This document shows, piece after piece, positions 1 through 6,376 of a stretch of DNA of 11,044 nucleotides. The notes under the pieces were generated by a model. It saw nothing but the letters and a program-made list of their open reading frames with translations, was not told where the DNA came from and made no database searches. The stretch's first letter is position 1; every line of letters starts with the position of its first letter. Made by a program: the position numbers and the translations under genes. Location: positions 1-11,044 of the forward strand of contig JAAZFR010000146.1 of NCBI GenBank assembly GCA_012971835.1, written 5' to 3'. Source of the DNA: Erysipelotrichia bacterium. Its GTDB lineage: Bacteria; Bacillota_I; Bacilli_A; RFN20; CAG-826.

Positions 1-45
1 ATTATTGTCGTTAAAGGCCGAATCGTTAATATTGTTGTTCGTTAG
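1..45 (+). CDS. possible C-terminal tail of an upstream gene (partial)
   Basis: From base 1 the first frame stays open for 14 codons (IIVVKGRIVNIVVR) and stops at TAG 43-45. The alternating basic and valine/isoleucine residues would suit the end of a real protein, but the piece is too short to identify. The second frame is also open, to a TAG at 67-69, so the frame is not certain. No terminator hairpin is visible between this stop and the coaX promoter. Confidence 0.25.
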   Translation: MIVVKGRIVNIVVR

Positions 46-59
46 TAAGTTCGTAAATG

Positions 60-88
60 TTTTAAATTAGAGATAGATTATTTATAAT
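60..88 (+). promoter_or_regulatory. putative promoter of the coaX operon
   Basis: A perfect TATAAT -10 box lies at 83-88. The -35 is weak: TTTTAA at 60-65 with a 17-bp spacer, or TTTAAA at 61-66 with 16. Transcription would begin near 95, giving a leader of about 40 nt that contains the 103-117 palindrome. The -10 is convincing; the -35 is the weak part of the call. Confidence 0.45.
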
Positions 89-102
89 GACTATGCACGA
101 TA

Positions 103-117
103 CTTGCCATTGGCAAG
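103..117. repeat. 15-bp inverted repeat between promoter and coaX start
   Basis: CTTGCCATTGGCAAG is a perfect odd palindrome: 7-bp arms around one base, or as RNA a 6-bp stem with an ATT loop. It lies roughly 8 to 22 bp downstream of the predicted transcription start and ends 8 bp before the SD GGAGG (126-130). It could be an operator just after the start site or a small 5'-UTR hairpin. There is no T-run, so it is not a terminator. The regulator is unknown. Confidence 0.5.
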
Positions 118-137
118 ATTGTAGCGGAGGTATACAC

Positions 138-917
138 ATGTTATTAACGGTTGATGTAGGGAATACCCTCATTGCCTTTGGGGTTTTTAAAGAATCCCAT
201 TTAGTTGCGACTTTTAAAACAGCAACTGATGTAAAAAAGAGTCTTGATGAATATGTCTCGACAATCGAGACTTTTATTCAATTTCGGCGCCTAGACAAAA
301 CGAAGCTAAAAGGAGCAATCATTTCGAGTGTCGTTCCTATTTTAACGGAAGTCATTAAAGAGGCCGTTGTTTCTTCTTTTGGCGTCGAAGTAATTATTCT
401 GACACCAGGTCTTAAAACAGGCCTTCCAATCTTAATTGATCATCCCAATGAATTAGGAAGTGATTTGGTCGCTGATGCAGTTGGTGCAATTGCTAAATAT
501 GGTGTGCCTCTCACCATTGTCGATTTAGGAACTGCTATAAAAATTATGGCAATTAATGATAAAGGAGCGTTTGTTGGTGTCGCCTTCTATCCGGGTTTAT
601 ATGTTGCTGTTGATGCCCTGATTGGGCGTGCAGCTCAATTGTCACGCGTCTCATTATCGCGTCCGCTTAAAGTAATTGGCAAAAATACTAAAGACTCGAT
701 GAATGCTGGTGCTATCTATGGCACAGTTGGTTTGATTAATGGTTTATTGGAACGTTTTGAAGACGAGCTAGGTTATAAAACAAAGCATATTTTAACTGGC
801 GGTGACTCCGTTTATGTTAAAGATTTACTAAATGATTTTAACTATGATGAATTCCTAGTTTTGGATGGATTAAGAGTTATTTTTGAAAGAAACGAGGCCA
901 AGAAAAATGCAAAATAA
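138..917 (+). CDS. coaX: type III pantothenate kinase (divergent)
   Basis: ATP-dependent phosphorylation of pantothenate, the first step of coenzyme A synthesis, in the cytoplasm. The start is ATG 138, 7 nt after GGAGG. An earlier in-frame ATG at 87 overlaps the -10 box and would add 17 unrelated residues. The 259-aa product has the usual CoaX length. The ASKHA-fold phosphate motif DVGNT is at residues 6-10 (D6, N9), PGLKTG at 90-95, HPNELGSD at 102-109 with the presumed catalytic base D109, VDLGTA at 128-133, GKNT at 181-184 and TGG at 220-222. Several usually conserved positions differ: L110 where Arg is typical (ADR), I134-K135 in place of the two Thr of GTATT, and GVAFYPG in place of GG-x-I-x-PG. 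The family call is secure; full activity on pantothenate is likely but not guaranteed. It overlaps the following transporter gene by 11 bp, which supports a vitamin B5 role. Confidence 0.88.
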   Translation: MLLTVDVGNTLIAFGVFKESHLVATFKTATDVKKSLDEYVSTIETFIQFRRLDKTKLKGAIISSVVPILTEVIKEAVVSSFGVEVIILTPGLKTGLPILIDHPNELGSDLVADAVGAIAKYGVPLTIVDLGTAIKIMAINDKGAFVGVAFYPGLYVAVDALIGRAAQLSRVSLSRPLKVIGKNTKDSMNAGAIYGTVGLINGLLERFEDELGYKTKHILTGGDSVYVKDLLNDFNYDEFLVLDGLRVIFERNEAKKNAK

Positions 918-1530
918 GATAGTGCAAAGCATCGTCTTTGACGCGATGTTTTTGGCAATTATCGTTATAATGACGTTTGTCCCCTATGTTGGTTTTATTC
1001 AAATTGGGATTATATCATTTACTTTAATACATATTCCAGTCTTAATCGGTGCTGCTTTATTTGGGTGGAAACGCGGGCTGATGTATGGCGTCTTCTTTGG
1101 AGTAGCTTCGCTTATAAAGGCGACAACTTATCCTGGAACGATTGATTTTCTTTTCGTTAATCCTCTCGTTTCGATACTTCCTCGTGCTTTGTTTGGCTTA
1201 GCGGCAGGTTTTCTTTTTTCGTTGGTCAAGAAAATGCCGCGGTTTTATCAAAAAGGAATTCACATCACGATTGCATCTTTTGTTTTGACAATCCTTCATA
1301 CCTTTTTGGTTTTGACAATGCTTTGGCTAATCTATCGTCCTCAGCTTGAAACATTTTTGCAACAATCAATCACGTGGGCTGGTTTAGCTTTGGCCGGACT
1401 TATTGGTGTCGGGGCATTAATTGAAGCCGGAATAGCTGCGGTAGTGACGCCGACTGTCTCTTTGCTCGTTTATAACAAATATCCTCACCTAGCATCTCGA
1501 AAGGAGCAAAACAATGAAACAAGATCTTGA
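907..1530 (+). CDS. ECF transporter S component, probably pantothenate-specific (PanT-like)
   Basis: Small integral membrane protein of 207 aa, the substrate-binding S subunit of an energy-coupling factor vitamin transporter. It would work with a shared EcfA/EcfA'/EcfT module encoded elsewhere. About six hydrophobic segments are visible, near residues 8-28, 35-53, 57-72, 88-108, 119-143 and 160-190. The NPLVSILPR-LFG-AAG stretch (residues 85-101) and the IGAALFGWKRGL loop are typical of Firmicute ECF S proteins. I chose ATG 907, with GAGG at 894-897 and a 9-nt spacer, over an in-frame TTG at 883 that lies inside coaX without a clear SD. It overlaps coaX by 11 bp and pepV by 17 bp. Pantothenate as substrate is inferred only from the coaX linkage; another vitamin is possible. 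It ends in TGA. Confidence 0.8.
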   Translation: MQNKIVQSIVFDAMFLAIIVIMTFVPYVGFIQIGIISFTLIHIPVLIGAALFGWKRGLMYGVFFGVASLIKATTYPGTIDFLFVNPLVSILPRALFGLAAGFLFSLVKKMPRFYQKGIHITIASFVLTILHTFLVLTMLWLIYRPQLETFLQQSITWAGLALAGLIGVGALIEAGIAAVVTPTVSLLVYNKYPHLASRKEQNNETRS

Positions 1531-2878
1531 TTATATTGAACTGACTAACCCATATCGAAAAAACGCAATCAGGGCTCTTCAAGAGATGATTAAAATCAAT
1601 TCTGTCTATGATGAGAAAACTATCTCTAATCTTTCACCGTACGGAAGTGGCGTTGACCAAGCATTAAAATACATCGGTCGTTTAGCTCGCCAGTTTGGTT
1701 TTGAAGTCGATTACTGTGATAATCGTTTAACTGAGATGACATTTGGTAAAGGCGAAAAACTCATATCCGTTTTTGCTCATGCGGATATTGTTCCCATTGG
1801 TAATAATTGGAAACATAAACCTCTTGATGGTGAAATTGAAAAAGGAAAAATGTATGGGCGTGGTACAAGCGATGACAAAGGACCACTTATCGCGGCCTTC
1901 TATGCTATCAAAGCTCTTAAAGATAATGATTTAATTAATAATTATCGCGTTCGTCTAGTTGTCGGTGGCGATGAGGAAAGAGGTTCAAGCTGCTTGAAAT
2001 ATTACTTCTCGCAATTAAAAAAAGAGCATCCTACTTATGGTTTTACTCCTGATGCGAGTTTTCCGGTTGTTTATGGTGAAAAGGGAATTAGCAACTTCAA
2101 AGCCAAACTAAATATCGTCTTGCCTAGTATTATGAAGATAAGTGGTGGAGAAGCAGTTAATTCGGTCATCGATTCCACGACCATTGTCATGAAAACAGAT
2201 GCGGGCTTTGAAAAGTACGTTCAATGCCTGAAAAACAAAGCAATAATCGAACAAGGGAATGGTATTAGTAAAGTTATTTTTCAAGGTAAATCCGCTCATG
2301 GTTCGACACCACAAGCCGGCTTAAATGCAGGAATAATGGCCTTAGAGGCTCTTGGAACTTTTTATCAGAACGATATTCTTTTAAAAATTGTCGCTCAGTT
2401 TAAAGATTTTAACGGCAAACCATTCCGCGGATTTGCTCATAGTAAGGATCTAGGTGAAACGACATATAATGTCGGAGTATTAAATTATGATGGTAAAGTA
2501 CTTGAACTAAAAGTCAATTTTCGCTATCCCGAAAAGGTTAATGACAATGATTTTGTTAAGAAATTTGAAGAAGCGAGTGGACTTTCGACGGAAATATATG
2601 CGCGAAGTCCTGTTTTGCTTTTCCCTCTTAAATCAAAACTTATTAAAATTTTATTGGATGCCTATCGAATTGAAAGTTGCGATAAGCGAACTAAACCGAT
2701 GACGATGGGAGGGGGAACCTACGCCAAAGAAGCACCGAATACAGTTGCTTTTGGAGCGGCCTTTCCTGATGATAACCCTCACATGCATGAAGCTGATGAA
2801 TATATTATTTTAAATAATTTTTATTTAGCGATGGCAATTTATGCACGAGCGATACACGTTTTAGGAAATAGTAAATGA
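1514..2878 (+). CDS. pepV: Xaa-His dipeptidase PepV (M20 metallopeptidase)
   Basis: Cytoplasmic zinc dipeptidase that splits imported dipeptides with a range of N-terminal residues. Its 454 aa are close to Lactobacillus PepV (about 470). The M20 motifs stand in order: HAD at 89-91 (metal H89, D91 next to the site), SDDKG at 119-123 (bridging Asp), GGDEERG at 151-157 (E154 general base, E155 metal), TPDASFP at 178-184 (D180 metal), HGSTPQ in the dimerisation lid, MTMGGGTYA, and HEADEY with H425 near the C-terminus. All catalytic residues appear intact. The start ATG 1514 has AAGGAG at 1501-1506, 7 nt upstream. The stop overlaps the trmB start as ATGA, so the two are probably translationally coupled. 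In Bacillus the equivalent ytjP gene lies in the same general neighbourhood. Confidence 0.92.
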   Translation: MKQDLDYIELTNPYRKNAIRALQEMIKINSVYDEKTISNLSPYGSGVDQALKYIGRLARQFGFEVDYCDNRLTEMTFGKGEKLISVFAHADIVPIGNNWKHKPLDGEIEKGKMYGRGTSDDKGPLIAAFYAIKALKDNDLINNYRVRLVVGGDEERGSSCLKYYFSQLKKEHPTYGFTPDASFPVVYGEKGISNFKAKLNIVLPSIMKISGGEAVNSVIDSTTIVMKTDAGFEKYVQCLKNKAIIEQGNGISKVIFQGKSAHGSTPQAGLNAGIMALEALGTFYQNDILLKIVAQFKDFNGKPFRGFAHSKDLGETTYNVGVLNYDGKVLELKVNFRYPEKVNDNDFVKKFEEASGLSTEIYARSPVLLFPLKSKLIKILLDAYRIESCDKRTKPMTMGGGTYAKEAPNTVAFGAAFPDDNPHMHEADEYIILNNFYLAMAIYARAIHVLGNSK

Positions 2879-3498
2879 GAACACGCTTTAAACCATGGGC
2901 CCTTCCTTATCTAGATGAACATCGCGAAATAGTATTAACATCGATTGAAGAAGATGAGGCATTTTTCTCTTTTCCACATTTAGAAATCGAAATCGGATGC
3001 GGCAAAGGTGATTTTATCGTCGAAAAAGCTGAACTATTTCCTAAGACCCACTTTTTAGCAGTCGAAGTCTCAGCGATGGTTGCGGCAATGGCCACGAAAA
3101 AGATTGTCGAAAAAGAAGTAACAAATGTCCGAGTAATTGTTGAAGACATCGCTAAAATTCTTCCTGTTTGTCAAGCGCAGACATTTGATGCCATTTACTT
3201 AAATTTTTCTGATCCATGGCCAAAGAAGCGTCACGAGAAAAGGCGTCTCACTTTTCCAACAAAGTTGTTAGAATATATTAGAATACTCAAAGTAGGGGGT
3301 CATCTATATTTTAAAAGTGATAATAGTGGGCTCTATGAGTATTCATTGTTAGCAATAAGTGATAGCCCTTTTCAAGTCGTCTCATCGACAAGTAATTATA
3401 AATTCCTTGAAGCCGGGGATGCGATGACCGAATACGAGAAGTTATTTAGAAGCGAAGGCATATCTATCAAACGCATTATCGCCAGGAGGATTTCATAA
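2875..3498 (+). CDS. trmB: tRNA (guanine-N7-)-methyltransferase, m7G46
   Basis: SAM-dependent class I methyltransferase that forms 7-methylguanosine at position 46 in the variable loop of tRNAs. It has 207 aa, typical for bacterial TrmB. The SAM-binding glycine loop is EIGCGKGDF (39-47). The family signature FSDPWPKKRHEKRRL lies at 111-125, followed by KSDN in the C-terminal half and TEYEKLF near the end. All diagnostic elements are present. The start overlaps the pepV stop (ATGA); the only SD-like element is AGGA at 2863-2866 inside pepV, 8 nt upstream. Its last codons contain the AGGAGG SD of the next gene. Confidence 0.95.
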   Translation: MRTRFKPWALPYLDEHREIVLTSIEEDEAFFSFPHLEIEIGCGKGDFIVEKAELFPKTHFLAVEVSAMVAAMATKKIVEKEVTNVRVIVEDIAKILPVCQAQTFDAIYLNFSDPWPKKRHEKRRLTFPTKLLEYIRILKVGGHLYFKSDNSGLYEYSLLAISDSPFQVVSSTSNYKFLEAGDAMTEYEKLFRSEGISIKRIIARRIS

Positions 3499-4593
3499 AT
3501 GAAGCTAAACAACCGTCAGTTATCTTTGCTTGAAAAAGCCACCCAGTTAATAGCTGTTTCAGGTGCCGAAGAGGAGGTTCGTTCCTTTTTAAAAGAAGAA
3601 TTTGAAAGCAAAAATTTACCGATACTAAGCGATAATCTAGGTGGTATTTATGCTTTTAAGAAGTCGAATAATTCCAAGGCCTTTAAAGTCATGCTAGCCG
3701 GACATATGGATGAGATTGGCTTTATGACCCTTTATATTATGGATAATGGCTTAATTAAAGCCGCACCCTTAGGTGGACATAGTAAGGAAAATCTTGCCTC
3801 GCAACGCGTTGTTCTTAAAACGAAAGACGGGCGGAAGTATTTCGGAGCCATTACGTCAATCCCCCCTCATTTAAAAAAGGATAAGAATGGCGAAGTAGGT
3901 GATGATAAGTTTATTAATGATTTGCTATTTGATTTTGGTTTCCTCTCAAAAGAAGACGCTGAGAAAGCAGGAGTCAGTATCGGTAGCTCAATTGTCGTTC
4001 TCGGAGACTTTAGAGTATTAAATGGCGGGCAAAGGCTATTGGCGAAAGCCTTTGATAATCGTTATGGCATTGCTCTAGCTCTTGATCTTCTCGATGAATT
4101 AGCAAACGAGGAGTTACCTTATGATTTATATCTTGGCGCGAATGTCCAAGAAGAAGTTGGTTTGCGTGGTGCGCAAACTTCAGCACAAGTGATTAAACCC
4201 GATCTGGCCATCGTCCTCGATTGTTCACCAGCCCGCGACATCAGCGATGATAAAAACGAGTATGGAAAGCTTGGTGAAGGCGTTTTAATTCGCTATTTAG
4301 ACCGTTCAATGATTGCTTTTCCGGAACTTCTTGATTTACAAATCAAAGCTTGCCAAGAGGTCGGAGTTAAATATCAGTATTTTGATTCGCCTGGTGGCAC
4401 AGATGCCGGCGCAATTCACAAGGCTAATTCGGGTGCATTAACTTTGACACATTGCATTTGCGCAAGAGGCATTCATTCTCCGAGTTCGATGATTGATGTC
4501 GATGATTACTTAGCGGCCAAAAAATCATTACTACACATCTTAAAGAATCTTAATAATGAAACATTCGCTGTCTTGAAGAAAGCGCGCCAATAA
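3499..4593 (+). CDS. M42 family aminopeptidase (YtoP/glutamyl aminopeptidase-like)
   Basis: Di-metal aminopeptidase expected to form large tetrahedral oligomers that trim peptides in the cytoplasm. It has 364 aa, normal for the family. Visible ligands are H69 and D71 in GHMDEIGF, bridging D186 in KAFDNR, E218 (general base) and E219 in VQEEVGLRGA, D241 in VLDC, and H326 in RGIHSP; GGTDAG sits at 299-304. The active site looks complete. ATG follows the trmB stop directly (TAA|ATG), with AGGAGG at 3484-3489 and a 9-nt spacer. Next to trmB and ytpR it matches Bacillus ytoP by position. The exact residue preference (Glu/Asp versus broad) cannot be read from the sequence. Confidence 0.9.
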   Translation: MKLNNRQLSLLEKATQLIAVSGAEEEVRSFLKEEFESKNLPILSDNLGGIYAFKKSNNSKAFKVMLAGHMDEIGFMTLYIMDNGLIKAAPLGGHSKENLASQRVVLKTKDGRKYFGAITSIPPHLKKDKNGEVGDDKFINDLLFDFGFLSKEDAEKAGVSIGSSIVVLGDFRVLNGGQRLLAKAFDNRYGIALALDLLDELANEELPYDLYLGANVQEEVGLRGAQTSAQVIKPDLAIVLDCSPARDISDDKNEYGKLGEGVLIRYLDRSMIAFPELLDLQIKACQEVGVKYQYFDSPGGTDAGAIHKANSGALTLTHCICARGIHSPSSMIDVDDYLAAKKSLLHILKNLNNETFAVLKKARQ

Positions 4594-5196
4594 ATGTATC
4601 GCATCTTTTATAATTATCATACGATTGGCGATGTCTTAATGATTGTTTTTGATAGTCAGAAGAAAGCCAATAAACACGAGAAAAGGGATAATTTGATGCT
4701 TATCTACCATGATGATGAGTTAATTGGCATCAATCTTTTTGACATTTCAGAAATTGTAAGAATAAAAGCACGAGGAATGATTGTCAATCCCGCCCAAGAA
4801 TTTATCGATGTTATTAATCATATTTTGCTAAATCATGACCTACCGCCTCTTTCATATCAAAATGAATCAGGTTTTGTTGTTGGACAAGTAATTGAAGTAA
4901 TTACAGGCGAAGAAGATAATGTCACGATTGCTAAAGTCGATATCGGCAGTCGAGTCATATACGCTGATGCAGGGAATGCTAAGTTAAAAGTAAATAGTTT
5001 TATGGTCATCGCTTTAGCAGGGACTATTTTGGCCAATGGTCAAAGAGTGGAAGTAGAAAAACACGATCACACATTTTTTGAAGGTAAACTATGTTTAAAA
5101 AGCGAATTAAATTTGCTTGGTGAAAACGAGGAAGATGGTTATTTTTTTATTGACGAGTTTATCGAAATAGGCCAAGATTTTTTTGCAAAGGAGTAA
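4594..5196 (+). CDS. ytpR: YtpR family protein: DUF4479 domain plus EMAP/Csa tRNA-binding domain
   Basis: A 200-aa protein with two parts. The N-terminal region (about 1-85) begins with RIFYN--TIGDVL, typical of YtpR. The C-terminal OB-fold of the EMAPII/PheT tRNA-binding type runs from about 92 (GFVVGQVIEV) through VDIGSRVIYADAGNAKL (115-131) and ALAGTILANGQ (140-150) to ELNLL near 171-175. This domain occurs at the N-terminus of the PheRS beta chain and in stand-alone tRNA chaperones; the precise role of YtpR is not established. The ATG abuts the preceding stop (TAA|ATG) and no good SD is visible, so initiation probably depends on reinitiation by ribosomes finishing the M42 gene. The stop codon lies just after AAGGAG, the SD of pncB. 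Confidence 0.87.
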   Translation: MYRIFYNYHTIGDVLMIVFDSQKKANKHEKRDNLMLIYHDDELIGINLFDISEIVRIKARGMIVNPAQEFIDVINHILLNHDLPPLSYQNESGFVVGQVIEVITGEEDNVTIAKVDIGSRVIYADAGNAKLKVNSFMVIALAGTILANGQRVEVEKHDHTFFEGKLCLKSELNLLGENEEDGYFFIDEFIEIGQDFFAKE

Positions 5197-5199
5197 GAC

Positions 5200-6300
5200 A
5201 TGGAACTAGAAATTAGATTAAAAGAACAGGGAAGAATATCACGACTCACCAATCGAACATTTCAGTTTAATGAAAAACTTCGCACTGGTTTTTATGCAGC
5301 AAATTACTTTTTAAAAGCCCGCGATATCGTTAAGGAACATAACCCCGGTCATATTGTGACAATGCAATTTTTTCAAAGAACCGACCAAGCAATGGTATGT
5401 GGAGTCGATGAAGTGATTGCCTTAATTCACACATTTGCTATTGAACCGCAGAATATTGTAATCGAAGCTTTGAATGATGGCGATATTGTCGCGGCAAATG
5501 AGCCAGTTTTAAAAGTGACTGGTAAATATGAGCATTTTGGCTTTTTAGAAAGCATGATCGATGGCATTCTTGCTCGGCGAAGTAGCGTGGCCACAAATGT
5601 TCACCGCGTTGTTTCTCAACTGAAAGACACACCTTGTTTTTCAATGGCGGATCGTCAAGACGATTATTTAACACAAGTTGGTGATGGCTATGCAACATAT
5701 GTTGCCGGTATTAACAAGGTAAGCACAGACGCCCAAGGTTATTGGTGGGGCGGAAGAGGAATGGGTACCATGCCCCATGCCCTCATTCAGGTATGTGGTG
5801 GTGACATCATAAAAGCCGCTGATATATATCGCAAAACCTTTCCAAACGAAAAGGTAACTGCTCTAATTGATTACAACAATAATGTTGTACATGATTCATT
5901 AATGTTAGCAAGGTACTTAAAGACGGATTTAAAAGCCGTTAGAGTTGATACTTCAAAATCGCTAATTGATCACTATTTTGATCACAAAGATACATCAGAT
6001 TTTGATGCCCATGGTGTTTGCAAAGAATTAATATTTGCCTTGCGAAAAGCTCTTGATAGCGAAGGCTTTAACTATGTTAAAATCGTGGTTTCAAGCAGTT
6101 TCGATGTCGCTAAAATTACCGAGTGGGTTAAATTAGGCGTTCCAGTCGATATGTATGGTGTAGGAACAGCTTTTGTTAATAATACGACAATCGGTTTTAC
6201 TGGAGATCTTGTTATGCTTGATGGAAAACCTCAAGCCAAAGAAGGTCGCCGAAACATCCCTTCGAATCGTTTGCAAGTAGTCCCTTATCCCATTTATTAG
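5200..6300 (+). CDS. pncB: nicotinate phosphoribosyltransferase
   Basis: Joins nicotinate and PRPP to give nicotinate mononucleotide, with ATP hydrolysis: the entry step of the Preiss-Handler NAD salvage route. At 366 aa it belongs to the short form seen in Firmicutes and archaea. Visible motifs are WWGGRGMGTMPHALIQ at 182-197 (H193 likely corresponds to the phosphorylated His, recalled from the enteric enzyme), LIDYNN at 222-227, VRVDTS at 247-252 (PRPP-site strand), VVSSSFD at 296-302 and GVGTAFV at 320-326. The start ATG 5200 has AAGGAG at 5188-5193, overlapping the end of ytpR. It is the last gene of the coaX-led cluster. No terminator is visible after its TAG before the regulator promoter, so read-through into the next genes is possible. 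Confidence 0.92.
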   Translation: MELEIRLKEQGRISRLTNRTFQFNEKLRTGFYAANYFLKARDIVKEHNPGHIVTMQFFQRTDQAMVCGVDEVIALIHTFAIEPQNIVIEALNDGDIVAANEPVLKVTGKYEHFGFLESMIDGILARRSSVATNVHRVVSQLKDTPCFSMADRQDDYLTQVGDGYATYVAGINKVSTDAQGYWWGGRGMGTMPHALIQVCGGDIIKAADIYRKTFPNEKVTALIDYNNNVVHDSLMLARYLKTDLKAVRVDTSKSLIDHYFDHKDTSDFDAHGVCKELIFALRKALDSEGFNYVKIVVSSSFDVAKITEWVKLGVPVDMYGVGTAFVNNTTIGFTGDLVMLDGKPQAKEGRRNIPSNRLQVVPYPIY

Positions 6301-6307
6301 CAGTACA

Positions 6308-6355
6308 TATGAAAATGTCGCTGTTGCTTATGAAAATATTTTCATATACTATGAA
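6308..6355. promoter_or_regulatory. operator array: TATGAA half-sites at 21-bp steps around an 18-bp palindrome
   Basis: Direct copies of TATGAA start at 6308, 6329 and 6350, exactly 21 bp apart, and an inverted copy TTCATA lies at 6341-6346. The central pair forms the perfect 18-bp palindrome TATGAAAATATTTTCATA (6329-6346). The last pair forms a second inverted repeat, TTCATA-TAC-TATGAA (6341-6355). The inner 14 bases match the CcpA cre consensus TGNAANCGNTNNCA at every fixed position except the central CG, which is TA here. The array covers the spacer and -10 region of the regulator promoter, so autorepression is the obvious reading. That this protein binds it is inference. Confidence 0.7.
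6324..6352 (+). promoter_or_regulatory. putative promoter of the LacI-type regulator and tyrS
   Basis: TTGCTT (6324-6329) with a 17-bp spacer to TACTAT (6347-6352), or a 15-bp spacer to the better -10 TATACT (6345-6350). Both choices place the palindrome between -35 and -10. The regulator SD, AGGAG at 6363-6367, follows. It is a moderate promoter by eye; its overlap with the operator array strengthens the call. Confidence 0.5.
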
Positions 6356-6376
6356 TAGGCACAGGAGCTATAAATT

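Noticed and set aside
87..137. Upstream in-frame ATG for coaX at 87
   Set aside because: It lies in the TATAAT box and so upstream of the predicted transcript start, lacks an SD, and adds residues unlike CoaX; ATG 138 has GGAGG at the right distance.
883..906. TTG start at 883 for the ECF S component
   Set aside because: It is inside coaX without a clear SD; ATG 907 has GAGG 9 nt upstream and begins where the family usually begins.
1284..1322. Two TTGACA hexamers inside the ECF S gene as internal promoters
   Set aside because: Neither is followed by a credible -10 box at 16-18 bp.
1528..2878. UGA read as tryptophan (Mycoplasma code)
   Set aside because: TGA ends the ECF gene and pepV at family-typical lengths, the latter in an ATGA overlap with trmB, and Trp positions use TGG.
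6329..6346. Intrinsic terminator for the coaX-pncB operon
   Set aside because: The palindrome has no loop, almost no GC in its stem and no proper T-run; it fits an operator better.
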